Both the position numbers and the translations under genes were made by a program. Below are positions 1 to 6,877 of a stretch of DNA of 18,288 nucleotides, in pieces. The stretch is taken from positions 1 to 18,288 of the forward strand of contig JASHQO010000179.1 of the NCBI GenBank assembly GCA_030039105.1, read 5' to 3'. Numbering within the stretch: the stretch's first letter is position 1; each line of letters starts with the position of its first letter. Source of the DNA: Xanthobacteraceae bacterium. Its GTDB lineage: Bacteria; Pseudomonadota; Alphaproteobacteria; Rhizobiales; Xanthobacteraceae. The notes under the pieces are model-generated. The model was given only the letters and a program-made list of their open reading frames with translations. It ran no database searches and was not told where the DNA came from.

Positions 1-96
1 GCCGACGAGGTGATCAGCCTGCCGATGCACGCTTACCTGGAGGCGCCGGTCCAGGATCGCATCATCGAGGCGGTACGCCGGGCGCTCACGAGCTGA
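1..96 (+). CDS. DegT/DnrJ/EryC1/StrS-type sugar aminotransferase, C-terminal fragment
   Basis: Only the last 31 codons are in the window; the 5' part lies beyond the left edge. Frame 1 reads ADEVISLPMHAYLEAPVQDR and continues to a TGA at 94-96. The 'SLPMHxYL' block followed by a short helix ending in 'EAVRRAL' is typical of the extreme C terminus of PLP-dependent DegT/DnrJ/EryC1/StrS aminotransferases, which make amino-sugar nucleotides for surface polysaccharides. The downstream murJ and ugd genes fit an envelope context. The PLP lysine and the rest of the enzyme cannot be seen, so the assignment rests on this short tail and the substrate cannot be named. Confidence 0.75.
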   Translation, partial: ADEVISLPMHAYLEAPVQDRIIEAVRRALTS

Positions 97-123
97 GTTT
101 GCGTCCGCCCGCAAAGGGAGAGG

Positions 124-146
124 CCGATCGCGCCAAGCGCGATCGG
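124..146. repeat. Perfect 10-bp inverted repeat with 3-nt loop
   Basis: Arms CCGATCGCGC (124-133) and GCGCGATCGG (137-146) are exact reverse complements around a CAA loop, in the 129-bp gap between the aminotransferase and murJ. No T-run follows, so this is not a standard rho-independent terminator. The surrounding 'gggagag...gggtaggggc' resembles the intergenic palindromic (REP-like) repeats common in Bradyrhizobium-type genomes. That resemblance is from memory, and no second copy is present in this window. Confidence 0.4.
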
Positions 147-225
147 GTAGGGGCAATGCGGCAGTTCGGCTAATTTCCCCGCCCGGCCGCTCCTCCCGCT
201 GCAGGGCAGGGTGGTAAGGATAGGC

Positions 226-1830
226 ATGATCGGTCGCATTCTCACCGTCGGCGGCTATACCCTGCTCTCGCGGCTGACCGGCTTTCTGCGCGACGTCATG
301 CTGGCGGCGATCATCGGCGCCGGGCCGGTCGCCGACGCCTTCTTCGTCGCCTTCCGGCTCCCCAATCATTTCCGCGCCATTTTCGCCGAGGGGGCATTCA
401 ACGCCGCGTTCATTCCCGCCTATGCCCGCATCCGCACCCAGGGCGGCGACAAGGCGGCACAGCAGTTCGGCGACCGCATCTTCACGCTGCTGCTGGCCAC
501 GCAAATCGTGCTGCTGGCGCTGGCGTGGCTCTTCACGCCGGAGGCCATCGATCTCTTGGCGCCCGGCTTTTCCCGCGATCCGCAGCAATTCGCCCTCGCG
601 GTGAGCCTGACGCGGATCACGTTCCCGTATCTGCTGTTGATCACGCTGGTGACGCTGTGGGGCGGCATCCTCAACGCACTCAACCGCTTCGCCGCTGCCG
701 CCGCCGCCTCGACTTTGCTCAACGTGGCGATGATGGCGACGCTCGCGGTGGCCTGGTGGTTCCCATCTGCCGGCCATGCTGCGGCCTGGGGCGTGCTGAT
801 ATCGGGCGTGCTGCAAGCGGCGCTGGTCGGCGGCGATGCCTGGCGCGCCGGCGTCATGACGTCGTTTCACGCGCTGCACTGGGACGACGACGTCAAGCGC
901 TTCTTCAAGGCGCTCATTCCCGCCACCGTCGGCTCGGCCGGCACCCAGCTAGCGCTGTTCGCCGACACCATCATCGCGACCTTCCTGACCGCCGGCGCGC
1001 TGTCGGCGCTCTATTACGCCGACCGCATTGATCAATTGCCGATCGGCGTCATCGGCATTGCGGTCGGCACCGTGCTGGTTCCGGAAATGACCCATCGCGT
1101 CAGCTCCGGCGACCACGCCGGTGCCCGCGCGGCGCAAAACCGCGCCATCGAATTCGCCCTGTTGCTCGCCATTCCCTGCGTCGTCGCTTTCATGGTGGTG
1201 CCGGATCTGATCATGAAGGGCCTGTTCATGCGCGGCGCGTTTACCGCCGAGGATGCCCATGCGTCGGCAATGACGCTTGTCGCCTACACCGTCGGGCTCA
1301 TTCCCTTCGTGCTCATCCGCAGCGTTGTGGCGCCGTTCCTGGCGCGCGGCGACACCGCGACCCCGGTCAAGGCGGCGCTGACCGGCACCGCGGTCAACAT
1401 CGCGCTCAAGATCGCGCTGATGGGGCCGCTGGCGCAGGTCGGGCTTGCGCTTGCCACCTCGCTCGGCGCTTGGATCAATTTCATTCTGGTGCTGTGGCTG
1501 GCGTCGCGCGCCGGTCTGATCGCCTCGGACGCGACCTTGAAAGCATCGCTGACCAAGCTCGCCGTTGCCGGTTTTGCGTTTTTCATCTTCCTGGCGGTCG
1601 CCGCGCCCGCCGTCACATATTTGTTATCGTCGCTGTCCAGGTTTCGCACTGAGTCGGAACTATTGCTGCTGGCGGCGGCCGGGGGCGCCTTCTACGGCGT
1701 GCTGGTTGCCGCATTGTTCGGCCGGCGCTGGCTGGCGTTGATGCGCGAGCAGGCGCGCGCCGCGCCGGGCGCGCCAATCGATGCGTTCGAAGGTACGTCC
1801 ACGCCGGCCGCCGGGCCGGATGAGATTTGA
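226..1830 (+). CDS. murJ: Lipid II flippase MurJ (MviN)
   Basis: This 534-residue polytopic membrane protein belongs to the MOP-superfamily MurJ/MviN family, which flips lipid-linked peptidoglycan precursor (lipid II) across the inner membrane. The N terminus (MIGRILTVGGYTLLSRLTGF) and the block 'RLPNHFRAIFAEGAFNAAFIPAY' around residues 44-66 are the family signature. The rest is a run of hydrophobic segments consistent with about 14 helices, and the length is normal. I chose ATG 226 over an in-frame GTG at 211 because a TAAGGA ribosome site (215-220) sits 5 nt before it, inside what would otherwise be coding sequence. The stop is 18 bp before ugd, so the two are probably co-transcribed. No disruption is seen. 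Confidence 0.95.
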   Translation: MIGRILTVGGYTLLSRLTGFLRDVMLAAIIGAGPVADAFFVAFRLPNHFRAIFAEGAFNAAFIPAYARIRTQGGDKAAQQFGDRIFTLLLATQIVLLALAWLFTPEAIDLLAPGFSRDPQQFALAVSLTRITFPYLLLITLVTLWGGILNALNRFAAAAAASTLLNVAMMATLAVAWWFPSAGHAAAWGVLISGVLQAALVGGDAWRAGVMTSFHALHWDDDVKRFFKALIPATVGSAGTQLALFADTIIATFLTAGALSALYYADRIDQLPIGVIGIAVGTVLVPEMTHRVSSGDHAGARAAQNRAIEFALLLAIPCVVAFMVVPDLIMKGLFMRGAFTAEDAHASAMTLVAYTVGLIPFVLIRSVVAPFLARGDTATPVKAALTGTAVNIALKIALMGPLAQVGLALATSLGAWINFILVLWLASRAGLIASDATLKASLTKLAVAGFAFFIFLAVAAPAVTYLLSSLSRFRTESELLLLAAAGGAFYGVLVAALFGRRWLALMREQARAAPGAPIDAFEGTSTPAAGPDEI

Positions 1831-1848
1831 GTCGCCAAGGAGCTTTCG

Positions 1849-3159
1849 ATGCGCGTGACCATGATCGGTGCCGGCTATGTCGGGCTCGTCTCCGGCGCCT
1901 GCTTCGCCGATTTCGGCCATCACGTCACCTGCGTCGACAAGGATGCGCGCAAGGTGGCGGCGCTCAATCGCGGCGAGGTTCCGATCTTCGAGCCCGGCCT
2001 CGCCGAGCTGGTCGACGCCAATGTCCGCCAGCAGCGGCTGCAGTTCGCGGTCGATACCGCGGCCGTCAACGACGCGGAGGCCGTGTTCATCGCGGTCGGC
2101 ACCCCGTCGCGCCGCGGCGACGGCCACGCCGATCTGAGCTTCGTCTACGATGCCGTGCGCGAGATCGCGCCGCTCCTTGCCGCCACCGCCGTTGTGGTGA
2201 CGAAATCCACGGTGCCGGTCGGCACCGGCGACGAGATCGAGCGCATCCTGCGCGAGAAACGCCCCGACGCCGACATCCAGGTGGTGTCCAATCCGGAGTT
2301 CTTGCGCGAGGGCGCCGCCATCCAGGACTTCAAGCACCCTGATCGCATCGTCATCGGCACCGCCGACGCCGGCGCCCGCGCCGTGCTCGCCGAAGTGTAC
2401 CGGCCGCTCTATCTGAACGCGCCACCGATGTTCTATGTCAGCCGCCGTACCGCCGAGTTGATCAAATACGCGGCCAACGCCTTCCTCGCCACCAAGATCA
2501 GTTTCATCAACGAGGTCGCCGACCTGTGCGAGCAGGTCGGCGCCGACGTCAACGAGGTGGCGCGCGGCATCGGCATGGACAACCGCATCGGCGGCAAGTT
2601 TCTGCACGCCGGGCCGGGCTTCGGCGGCTCATGCTTCCCGAAGGATACCTCGGCGCTGCTGAAGACCGCGCAGGACCACGGCGTCCCGCTGCGCATCGTC
2701 GAGGCGGTCGCGGCGGTCAACGATCAGAGAAAGCGGGCCATGTCGCGCAAGGTGGTGGCGGCGCTCGACGGTTCGGTGCGCGGCAAGACCATCGCGGTGC
2801 TGGGGCTCACCTTCAAGCCGAACACCGACGACACCCGCGATTCGCCGGCGATCCCGCTCATCACCGCGTTGGAAGATCTCGGCGCCAAGGTGCGCGCCTA
2901 CGATCCGGCCGGTATGGAGCAGGCCAAGCCGCACCTGCCCGGCGTGCAGTATTGCGGCAACGCTTATGACGCCGCCGAGGGAGCGCACGCCGTCGTCATC
3001 GCCACCGAATGGGAGCAGTTCCGCGCCCTCGATCTCGGCCGCCTCAGGAGCGCGATGGCACAGCCGGTGATCGTCGACCTGCGCAACGTCTACCGCGCCG
3101 ACGAGATGCGACGCGCGCAATTCCGCTATGTCGCGGTCGGCCGCCCCGGCGTGGATTAG
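1849..3159 (+). CDS. ugd: UDP-glucose 6-dehydrogenase
   Basis: This 436-residue cytosolic enzyme oxidises UDP-glucose to UDP-glucuronate with two NAD+, supplying uronic acid for exopolysaccharide, capsule or lipid modification. The N-terminal Rossmann motif GAGYVGL is at residues 7-13. 'ELIKYAANAFLATKISFINE' carries the conserved active-site lysine (K206), and 'GPGFGGSCFPKD' carries the catalytic cysteine (C262). The C-terminal UDP-binding domain contains 'GLTFKPNTDDTRDSPA'. Length is typical. AAGGAG lies 7 nt before the ATG. The last 69 bp (3089-3157) recur exactly at 6773-6841. The protein is full length, so if this is an insertion site the gene was kept or restored intact. The stop here is TAG, while the other copy reads TGA. 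Confidence 0.95.
   Translation: MRVTMIGAGYVGLVSGACFADFGHHVTCVDKDARKVAALNRGEVPIFEPGLAELVDANVRQQRLQFAVDTAAVNDAEAVFIAVGTPSRRGDGHADLSFVYDAVREIAPLLAATAVVVTKSTVPVGTGDEIERILREKRPDADIQVVSNPEFLREGAAIQDFKHPDRIVIGTADAGARAVLAEVYRPLYLNAPPMFYVSRRTAELIKYAANAFLATKISFINEVADLCEQVGADVNEVARGIGMDNRIGGKFLHAGPGFGGSCFPKDTSALLKTAQDHGVPLRIVEAVAAVNDQRKRAMSRKVVAALDGSVRGKTIAVLGLTFKPNTDDTRDSPAIPLITALEDLGAKVRAYDPAGMEQAKPHLPGVQYCGNAYDAAEGAHAVVIATEWEQFRALDLGRLRSAMAQPVIVDLRNVYRADEMRRAQFRYVAVGRPGVD
3089..3157 (+). repeat. 69-bp direct repeat, left copy (3' end of ugd)
   Basis: This segment, from TCTACCGCGCCGACGAGATG to GGCGTGGATT, is identical base for base to 6773-6841, an offset of 3684 bp. It encodes the last 22 or so residues of Ugd up to the first base of its stop codon. 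Immediately beyond it the two copies diverge (AG here, GA there). The AT-richer restriction-modification genes lie between the copies. Location in a gene's 3' end, gene left intact, and foreign-looking cargo between copies match the attL/attR geometry of an integrated element, but no integrase is present, so the att role is inferred. Confidence 0.9.
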
Positions 3160-3191
3160 TGCCGCATTCCCTGAAAAGTGCTGATAACTCA

Positions 3192-3204
3192 AAGTGGGCC
3201 ACTT
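3192..3204. promoter_or_regulatory. Small palindrome upstream of the R-M gene, possible operator
   Basis: AAGTG-GGC-CACTT has 5-bp arms around a 3-bp centre. It lies 9 bp upstream of the candidate -35 element of the restriction-modification promoter. Many R-M genes are autoregulated or controlled by a C protein, but no controller gene is present here. The palindrome is short enough to be chance. Confidence 0.2.
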
Positions 3205-3212
3205 GCATGTGC

Positions 3213-3240
3213 TTGAGCCGTCACCTATGGGAAATAATAT
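3213..3240 (+). promoter_or_regulatory. Candidate sigma-70 promoter for the R-M operon
   Basis: TTGAGC (3213-3218) and TAATAT (3235-3240) are separated by 16 bp, which gives a transcription start near 3247, just ahead of ATG 3265. This is the most AT-rich non-coding stretch on the left side of the islet. The islet thus appears to carry its own promoter rather than relying on ugd read-through. This is a consensus match by eye only. Confidence 0.45.
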
Positions 3241-3264
3241 TCGAGACGGTGGCGGCACCATTCA

Positions 3265-6200
3265 ATGAGCGTCGTCTCACTTCTGCAAACATACGCGCAC
3301 CGCATCAGAGAACTCCGTAGAGCGAATGCGGATGTTCCTGAAACAGCGCTTGCCCCGGCCTTCCAACAATTGTTGGAAGGATTGCTTCCGCTGTTGCCCC
3401 TCGCTCCAAATCTCACTGTTGTTCCGGAGTATCGAAACGCGGGCGTGGGAAGGCCAGATATCGCCCTAGTGAGGCAAGGGTCGCCGCCACGTGCCTTTGT
3501 CGAACTGAAAGCGCCCACAAAGTCGGCCGATCCCACCCGTTGGCGCCAGCAGGATCAAAAGCAGTTTGAGCGTTTCAAGGAATTGAGTTGTTGGGCGACA
3601 TGCAATTTTATTGAATTTCGTTTGTTTCACCGTGATGAGGATGTCGGTAATCCGGCGACTGTTGTGCCCGAGCGTACGCTTCGGGCCGATCAAGACGACG
3701 ACCGCGCAAATTGTGCAATTGCCGAATTCGATGCATCCGAATTTTTGCATTCGATCGAGATGCTTGCTGCCGGTGCAGGACAAGAACCAAATGCTCGGGA
3801 TGCCGAGCATCTTGCCGAGTTGATGGCTTACTCTGCGCGTCTAGTCCGAGGCATTGTTCGCGATCGGTTGGCGGAAATCCACGACGGAGGCAATCGACGA
3901 CACGCGCTACTGCAAGTGAGGCAAGAGTTTCGCGATGTCCTGTATGCGCATCCCGAGGCAGGCGGGTACGCGGCGAAAGATTTCGACGCCCTGTTTTCAG
4001 CCGCTTTCGCTCAAACGCTCGCGTTCGGATTGCTGTTGGTTCGCGAGGGAACTGGAGCGGCGGTTGGTGCTAACGCGTGGCAGCACATGCCGGAGGAGCA
4101 TCCGTTGATGCGAACGGCTTTGCGCGTGCTTAGCCTCGACGAGGTCGTCCACGATGTCGGCGTCGGCTTCGACGTCATGCGCGACACCGTCAACAGCTTT
4201 GCGCCTGAAATTCTTGCCGTCCCGACGAGCGGATATGATCCTATTCTCTATTTTTACGAGAATTTCCTTCAGACGTTCGATCCGGAGGCGCGTGCACGTT
4301 TCGGCGTCTACTACACTCCGGTCGAGGTCGTCCGCTATATGGACAGCGCACTCGATCGTGCGGTTCGCGATAATCTTGCAACGCGAGGTTTGCGTGACCC
4401 GAACGTCACGATACTCGATCCAGCAACGGGCACGGGCACATTTCTGCTCGGCATTGCGGAGCGGGTCAGGGCGCAGGAGTCGGAGGCCGGCGAGGGAATG
4501 GCAGCGCTCGCTCTGCAAAATCTGGCGCACCGGATGTTCGGCTTTGAACTATTGGTCGGCCCCTATGCGGTTGCGCACTACCGGCTTCATCATGCGCTGC
4601 GGCATTCGCCGCACGCCGATGGCGAGCAAAGACAATTGCTCCAACTGCCGCGGCTTGGCGTCTATTTGGCCGATACCTTGGCTGAGCCCGGCGCGGCAGC
4701 ACCGGCAGGGCCGCTCGGGTTCGTGTCGGAAGGAATTGCCGACGAGCGACGCGAAGCCAATCGGATCAAGGCCGAGCAGCCTATTTTGGCCATCATTGGC
4801 AATCCACCTTACCGACGATTGCTGGAAGGTGAGAATCACACGCTGGTCGGCGACTGGCTGGATCGAATTTGGGACGACATCAAGGAGCCAGTTCGGAATG
4901 CCGGTCAAGGCAACCAGCTCAACACGTTTCCTGAATTGTCGGTGGCATTCTGGCGTTGGGCGATCTGGAAGTTGTTTGAGGCGGAGAATGCGCCGGAACG
5001 AGGTGTGATCGCCTTCATCAGTAATCGCAAGTATCTGACCGGCTGGCCTTATGCCGGATTGCGCAAGATGCTGCGTGAGCGCTTCGATCGCATCGAAATC
5101 ATTGATTTGCGGGGCGATGTGCGCCGTGGCGAGCGCGCCGGCGTTGATGCCGATCAAGGCGTTTTCAACATCCAGGTCGGGACAGCGATTACGATCGCCA
5201 TCGCCGATGGCAGAAAGGCGAAAGGGCAGGTGGCAGACGTTTATTATCAGGACAGTTGGGCGGAGGGACTCTTTTCGCGGCGAGCGAAGCTTGACTGGCT
5301 ACTGAAGCGTGCCGAAGTAGGTATGCCGCCGAATGCCATTAGGGTTGCGCGCGGCCTTCTCGACGATATGAGACCTGAGCCTTTCGGAAATGGCGAGTGG
5401 CTCAGCATAAGAGAAGTTTTTCCGTTTTCGAAATCCGGGATGAAGAGTGGAAACGATGACGTTTTTGTTAGTCCTTTGCGAGCCCGGCTGCGTCCGCAGG
5501 TTTCTCGTTTTCTGGGCAGCCGAGCGGCGCGCTACGAAGTCTCCTTTGAAAGATATTATTGCTATCGTCCGTTCGACAGACGATGGTTCTACAATGACCT
5601 TAAATTACTCAATCGACCCGGACCTGCCATGCAACGCGTGTGGGGGTCGCAGAACGTTGGTCTCTACGCCATGCCTTTTGGCACTGGCCTCGGCCCGGCA
5701 GTCTGGTGCCACGCTCTTCTTCCCGACTATCATGCTTTTAGTGGTCGCGGGGGTTACGCGTTCCCACTCCACAATCGGCGGCCCGACATCGCCGCAGTGA
5801 ATATTTCACCAAGTCTCATCGCAAGCCTAAGCGCCGCCTATGGCGAGCCAATTGCAGCGGAAGACATTTTCGATGCAGTACTCTGCCTGCTCTCCGCAAC
5901 TTCTTACACTCTTCGCTTTGCAGAGGATCTTGAGGACGTGTTCCCTCATGTGCCGTTCCCTGCGCAGTATCGAGTTTTTCAAAATGCGGTGCGCCTAGGC
6001 CGCGAGATCAGGGCGATCGAGACTTTCGCCCGGCAGCCGAACGCGGCGTACCTTCGACGGGAATTCGTGCGCGTTACTACCGAGCCGCGGGGTACGGTGG
6101 CGCCGGTCGAATATCAGGATGGCGCGATTAGTCTGTGCGATAATGGGGCCGGCCGAATCACGGGGGTGCCGCAAGGTGTGTGGGACTTCTCGGTTAGCGG

Positions 6201-6414
6201 ATACCGCCTCCTACCGCGCTGGCTTGAGGCGCGAGTTGGACTGCCGGCGGACCTCGCTCTTGTGCAGGAATTACGAGATATCTGTGGGCGTATTGCGGAA
6301 CTGATTGATCTGTTCGCACAAGCCGATATCGTTCTGGAGGCAACATTGCACGAGACACTAACTCGCGAGGCGCTAGGCCTCGCTGCCGTGGGACAAGAGC
6401 CAAGTGACGGATAA
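3265..6414 (+). CDS. Single-chain restriction-modification enzyme: PD-(D/E)xK nuclease, N6-adenine methyltransferase, ISP-like C-terminal region
   Basis: This 1049-residue protein should both methylate adenine in its recognition site and cut unmodified DNA. Near the N terminus 'RPDIAL...AFVELK' gives a PD-(D/E)xK nuclease core (D65, E80, K82). 'FGVYYTPVEVVRYM' (about 346-359) is the motif preceding the methyltransferase fold. 'DPATGTGTF' (385-393) is the S-adenosylmethionine-binding motif I, and 'NPPY' (513-516) is catalytic motif IV of N6-adenine enzymes. 'IEIIDLRGDVRRG' (about 610-622) and 'YRPFDRRWFYND' (about 767-778) are typical of type ISP-like C-terminal regions that hold target recognition. 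No Walker A or DExH helicase motif is seen, unlike the roughly 1600-residue LlaGI/LlaBIII enzymes, so type IIG-like is the better label. All catalytic motifs look intact. No strong ribosome site precedes ATG 3265, so the start is moderately certain. The specificity cannot be read. Confidence 0.88.
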   Translation: MSVVSLLQTYAHRIRELRRANADVPETALAPAFQQLLEGLLPLLPLAPNLTVVPEYRNAGVGRPDIALVRQGSPPRAFVELKAPTKSADPTRWRQQDQKQFERFKELSCWATCNFIEFRLFHRDEDVGNPATVVPERTLRADQDDDRANCAIAEFDASEFLHSIEMLAAGAGQEPNARDAEHLAELMAYSARLVRGIVRDRLAEIHDGGNRRHALLQVRQEFRDVLYAHPEAGGYAAKDFDALFSAAFAQTLAFGLLLVREGTGAAVGANAWQHMPEEHPLMRTALRVLSLDEVVHDVGVGFDVMRDTVNSFAPEILAVPTSGYDPILYFYENFLQTFDPEARARFGVYYTPVEVVRYMDSALDRAVRDNLATRGLRDPNVTILDPATGTGTFLLGIAERVRAQESEAGEGMAALALQNLAHRMFGFELLVGPYAVAHYRLHHALRHSPHADGEQRQLLQLPRLGVYLADTLAEPGAAAPAGPLGFVSEGIADERREANRIKAEQPILAIIGNPPYRRLLEGENHTLVGDWLDRIWDDIKEPVRNAGQGNQLNTFPELSVAFWRWAIWKLFEAENAPERGVIAFISNRKYLTGWPYAGLRKMLRERFDRIEIIDLRGDVRRGERAGVDADQGVFNIQVGTAITIAIADGRKAKGQVADVYYQDSWAEGLFSRRAKLDWLLKRAEVGMPPNAIRVARGLLDDMRPEPFGNGEWLSIREVFPFSKSGMKSGNDDVFVSPLRARLRPQVSRFLGSRAARYEVSFERYYCYRPFDRRWFYNDLKLLNRPGPAMQRVWGSQNVGLYAMPFGTGLGPAVWCHALLPDYHAFSGRGGYAFPLHNRRPDIAAVNISPSLIASLSAAYGEPIAAEDIFDAVLCLLSATSYTLRFAEDLEDVFPHVPFPAQYRVFQNAVRLGREIRAIETFARQPNAAYLRREFVRVTTEPRGTVAPVEYQDGAISLCDNGAGRITGVPQGVWDFSVSGYRLLPRWLEARVGLPADLALVQELRDICGRIAELIDLFAQADIVLEATLHETLTREALGLAAVGQEPSDG

Positions 6415-6706
6415 GACTGATTTGTTTGGAAGAAGCCCCGCACAAGCGAGCCTGTTCGGTGCCGGAGAGGATCGTTTACAGGCACCCCAGCAACACTCAA
6501 ATCCGGACCCAGAAGCTATTCGTTCGCGCTTGAAAGCCTTGCTCGAAAAAGCAAAGTCGGCCAAAAAAATGCCGTGGTCGGAGCGCGATGCCCGAATGTG
6601 GCAGACCGTGTTTCCGAATATGGCAAGGTGGTTGCCTGATGAGGAGGCCAATCAATTGCGATTCGAGTTCGCACAGGAAATGGACCGCCTCAAGCGAGTG
6701 GCGTAG
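6404..6706 (+). CDS. Small protein of unknown function, partner of the R-M enzyme
   Basis: This 100-residue soluble protein starts at GTG 6404 inside the last codons of the restriction-modification gene (11-bp overlap), so it is probably translationally coupled to it. The N terminus has two similar short blocks, 'KTDLFG' (4-9) and 'QASLFG' (14-19). They resemble the QL(S/D)LF peptide that docks proteins on the DNA polymerase sliding clamp. A proline/glutamine-rich linker follows. The second half ('DPEAIRSRLKALLEKAKSAK', 'MPWSERDARMW', 'LPDEEANQLRFEFAQEMDRL') looks helical and charged. It has no methylase, nuclease or helix-turn-helix motif that I recognise. From memory, similar small proteins accompany ISP-like methylases in other alphaproteobacteria. 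A role in regulating or targeting the enzyme is plausible but unproven. Confidence 0.75.
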   Translation: MTDKTDLFGRSPAQASLFGAGEDRLQAPQQHSNPDPEAIRSRLKALLEKAKSAKKMPWSERDARMWQTVFPNMARWLPDEEANQLRFEFAQEMDRLKRVA

Positions 6707-6744
6707 TGCAATTCCATGCTCTCGCTCTCACGTGGCTAAAGAGT

Positions 6745-6843
6745 ATGCCGGCGCCGCTAGTTCTGCGCAGCATCTACCGCGCCGACGAGATGCGACGCGC
6801 GCAATTCCGCTATGTCGCGGTCGGCCGCCCCGGCGTGGATTGA
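6745..6843 (+). pseudogene. Remnant of a ugd 3' end
   Basis: In the Ugd frame this stretch reads MPAPLVLRSIYRADEMRRAQ and continues to a TGA at 6841-6843. The last 69 bp are identical to ugd. Upstream of that, 'LVLRSIY' still resembles 'IVDLRNVY' of the real gene, with 16 of 26 bases matching between 6747-6772 and 3063-3088. It may therefore be the truncated tail of a second, divergent ugd allele rather than a bare target duplication. There is no ribosome site, and it is unlikely to make a functional protein. The upstream similarity is weak enough that chance cannot be excluded. Confidence 0.5.
6773..6841 (+). repeat. 69-bp direct repeat, right copy
   Basis: This copy is identical to 3089-3157. 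It ends 36 bp before the ATG of the molybdopterin-subunit gene. An in-frame ATG at 6812 lies inside the repeat and would add 22 residues to that protein. The base after the repeat gives TGA in the Ugd frame, where the left copy gives TAG. If the islet inserted, this side should carry the original downstream flank of ugd. Confidence 0.9.
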
Positions 6844-6877
6844 TTCCACCAAAACCGCGTTCCACACTCGCGGCGGC

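Larger units (their letters stand above)
3158..6841. mobile_element. Restriction-modification islet bounded by direct repeats
   Basis: One repeat unit plus cargo spans 3684 bp. The cargo holds only the fused restriction-modification gene and its small partner. Base composition drops sharply at the left boundary: 3601-3660 is about 42% G+C by hand count, against GC-rich flanks. Codon use is looser, with many A/T-ending codons. No transposase, integrase or terminal inverted repeats are visible, so the islet would need mobilisation in trans, or arose by recombination between ugd alleles of different strains. A collapse between the repeats would leave ugd followed after 34 bp by the molybdopterin gene. 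The islet is seen directly; its mobility is inferred. Confidence 0.7.

Noticed and set aside
3265..6414. Classification as a full type ISP enzyme with translocating helicase
   Set aside because: No GxGKT/S or DExH motif is visible, and the protein is about 500 residues shorter than LlaGI-like enzymes.
3157..6718. Short matches TAGTGC..ATTCC at 3157-3173 and 6704-6718 as inner ends of the islet
   Set aside because: They are gapped and only about a dozen bases match. Both begin at a stop codon, and they are compatible with chance.
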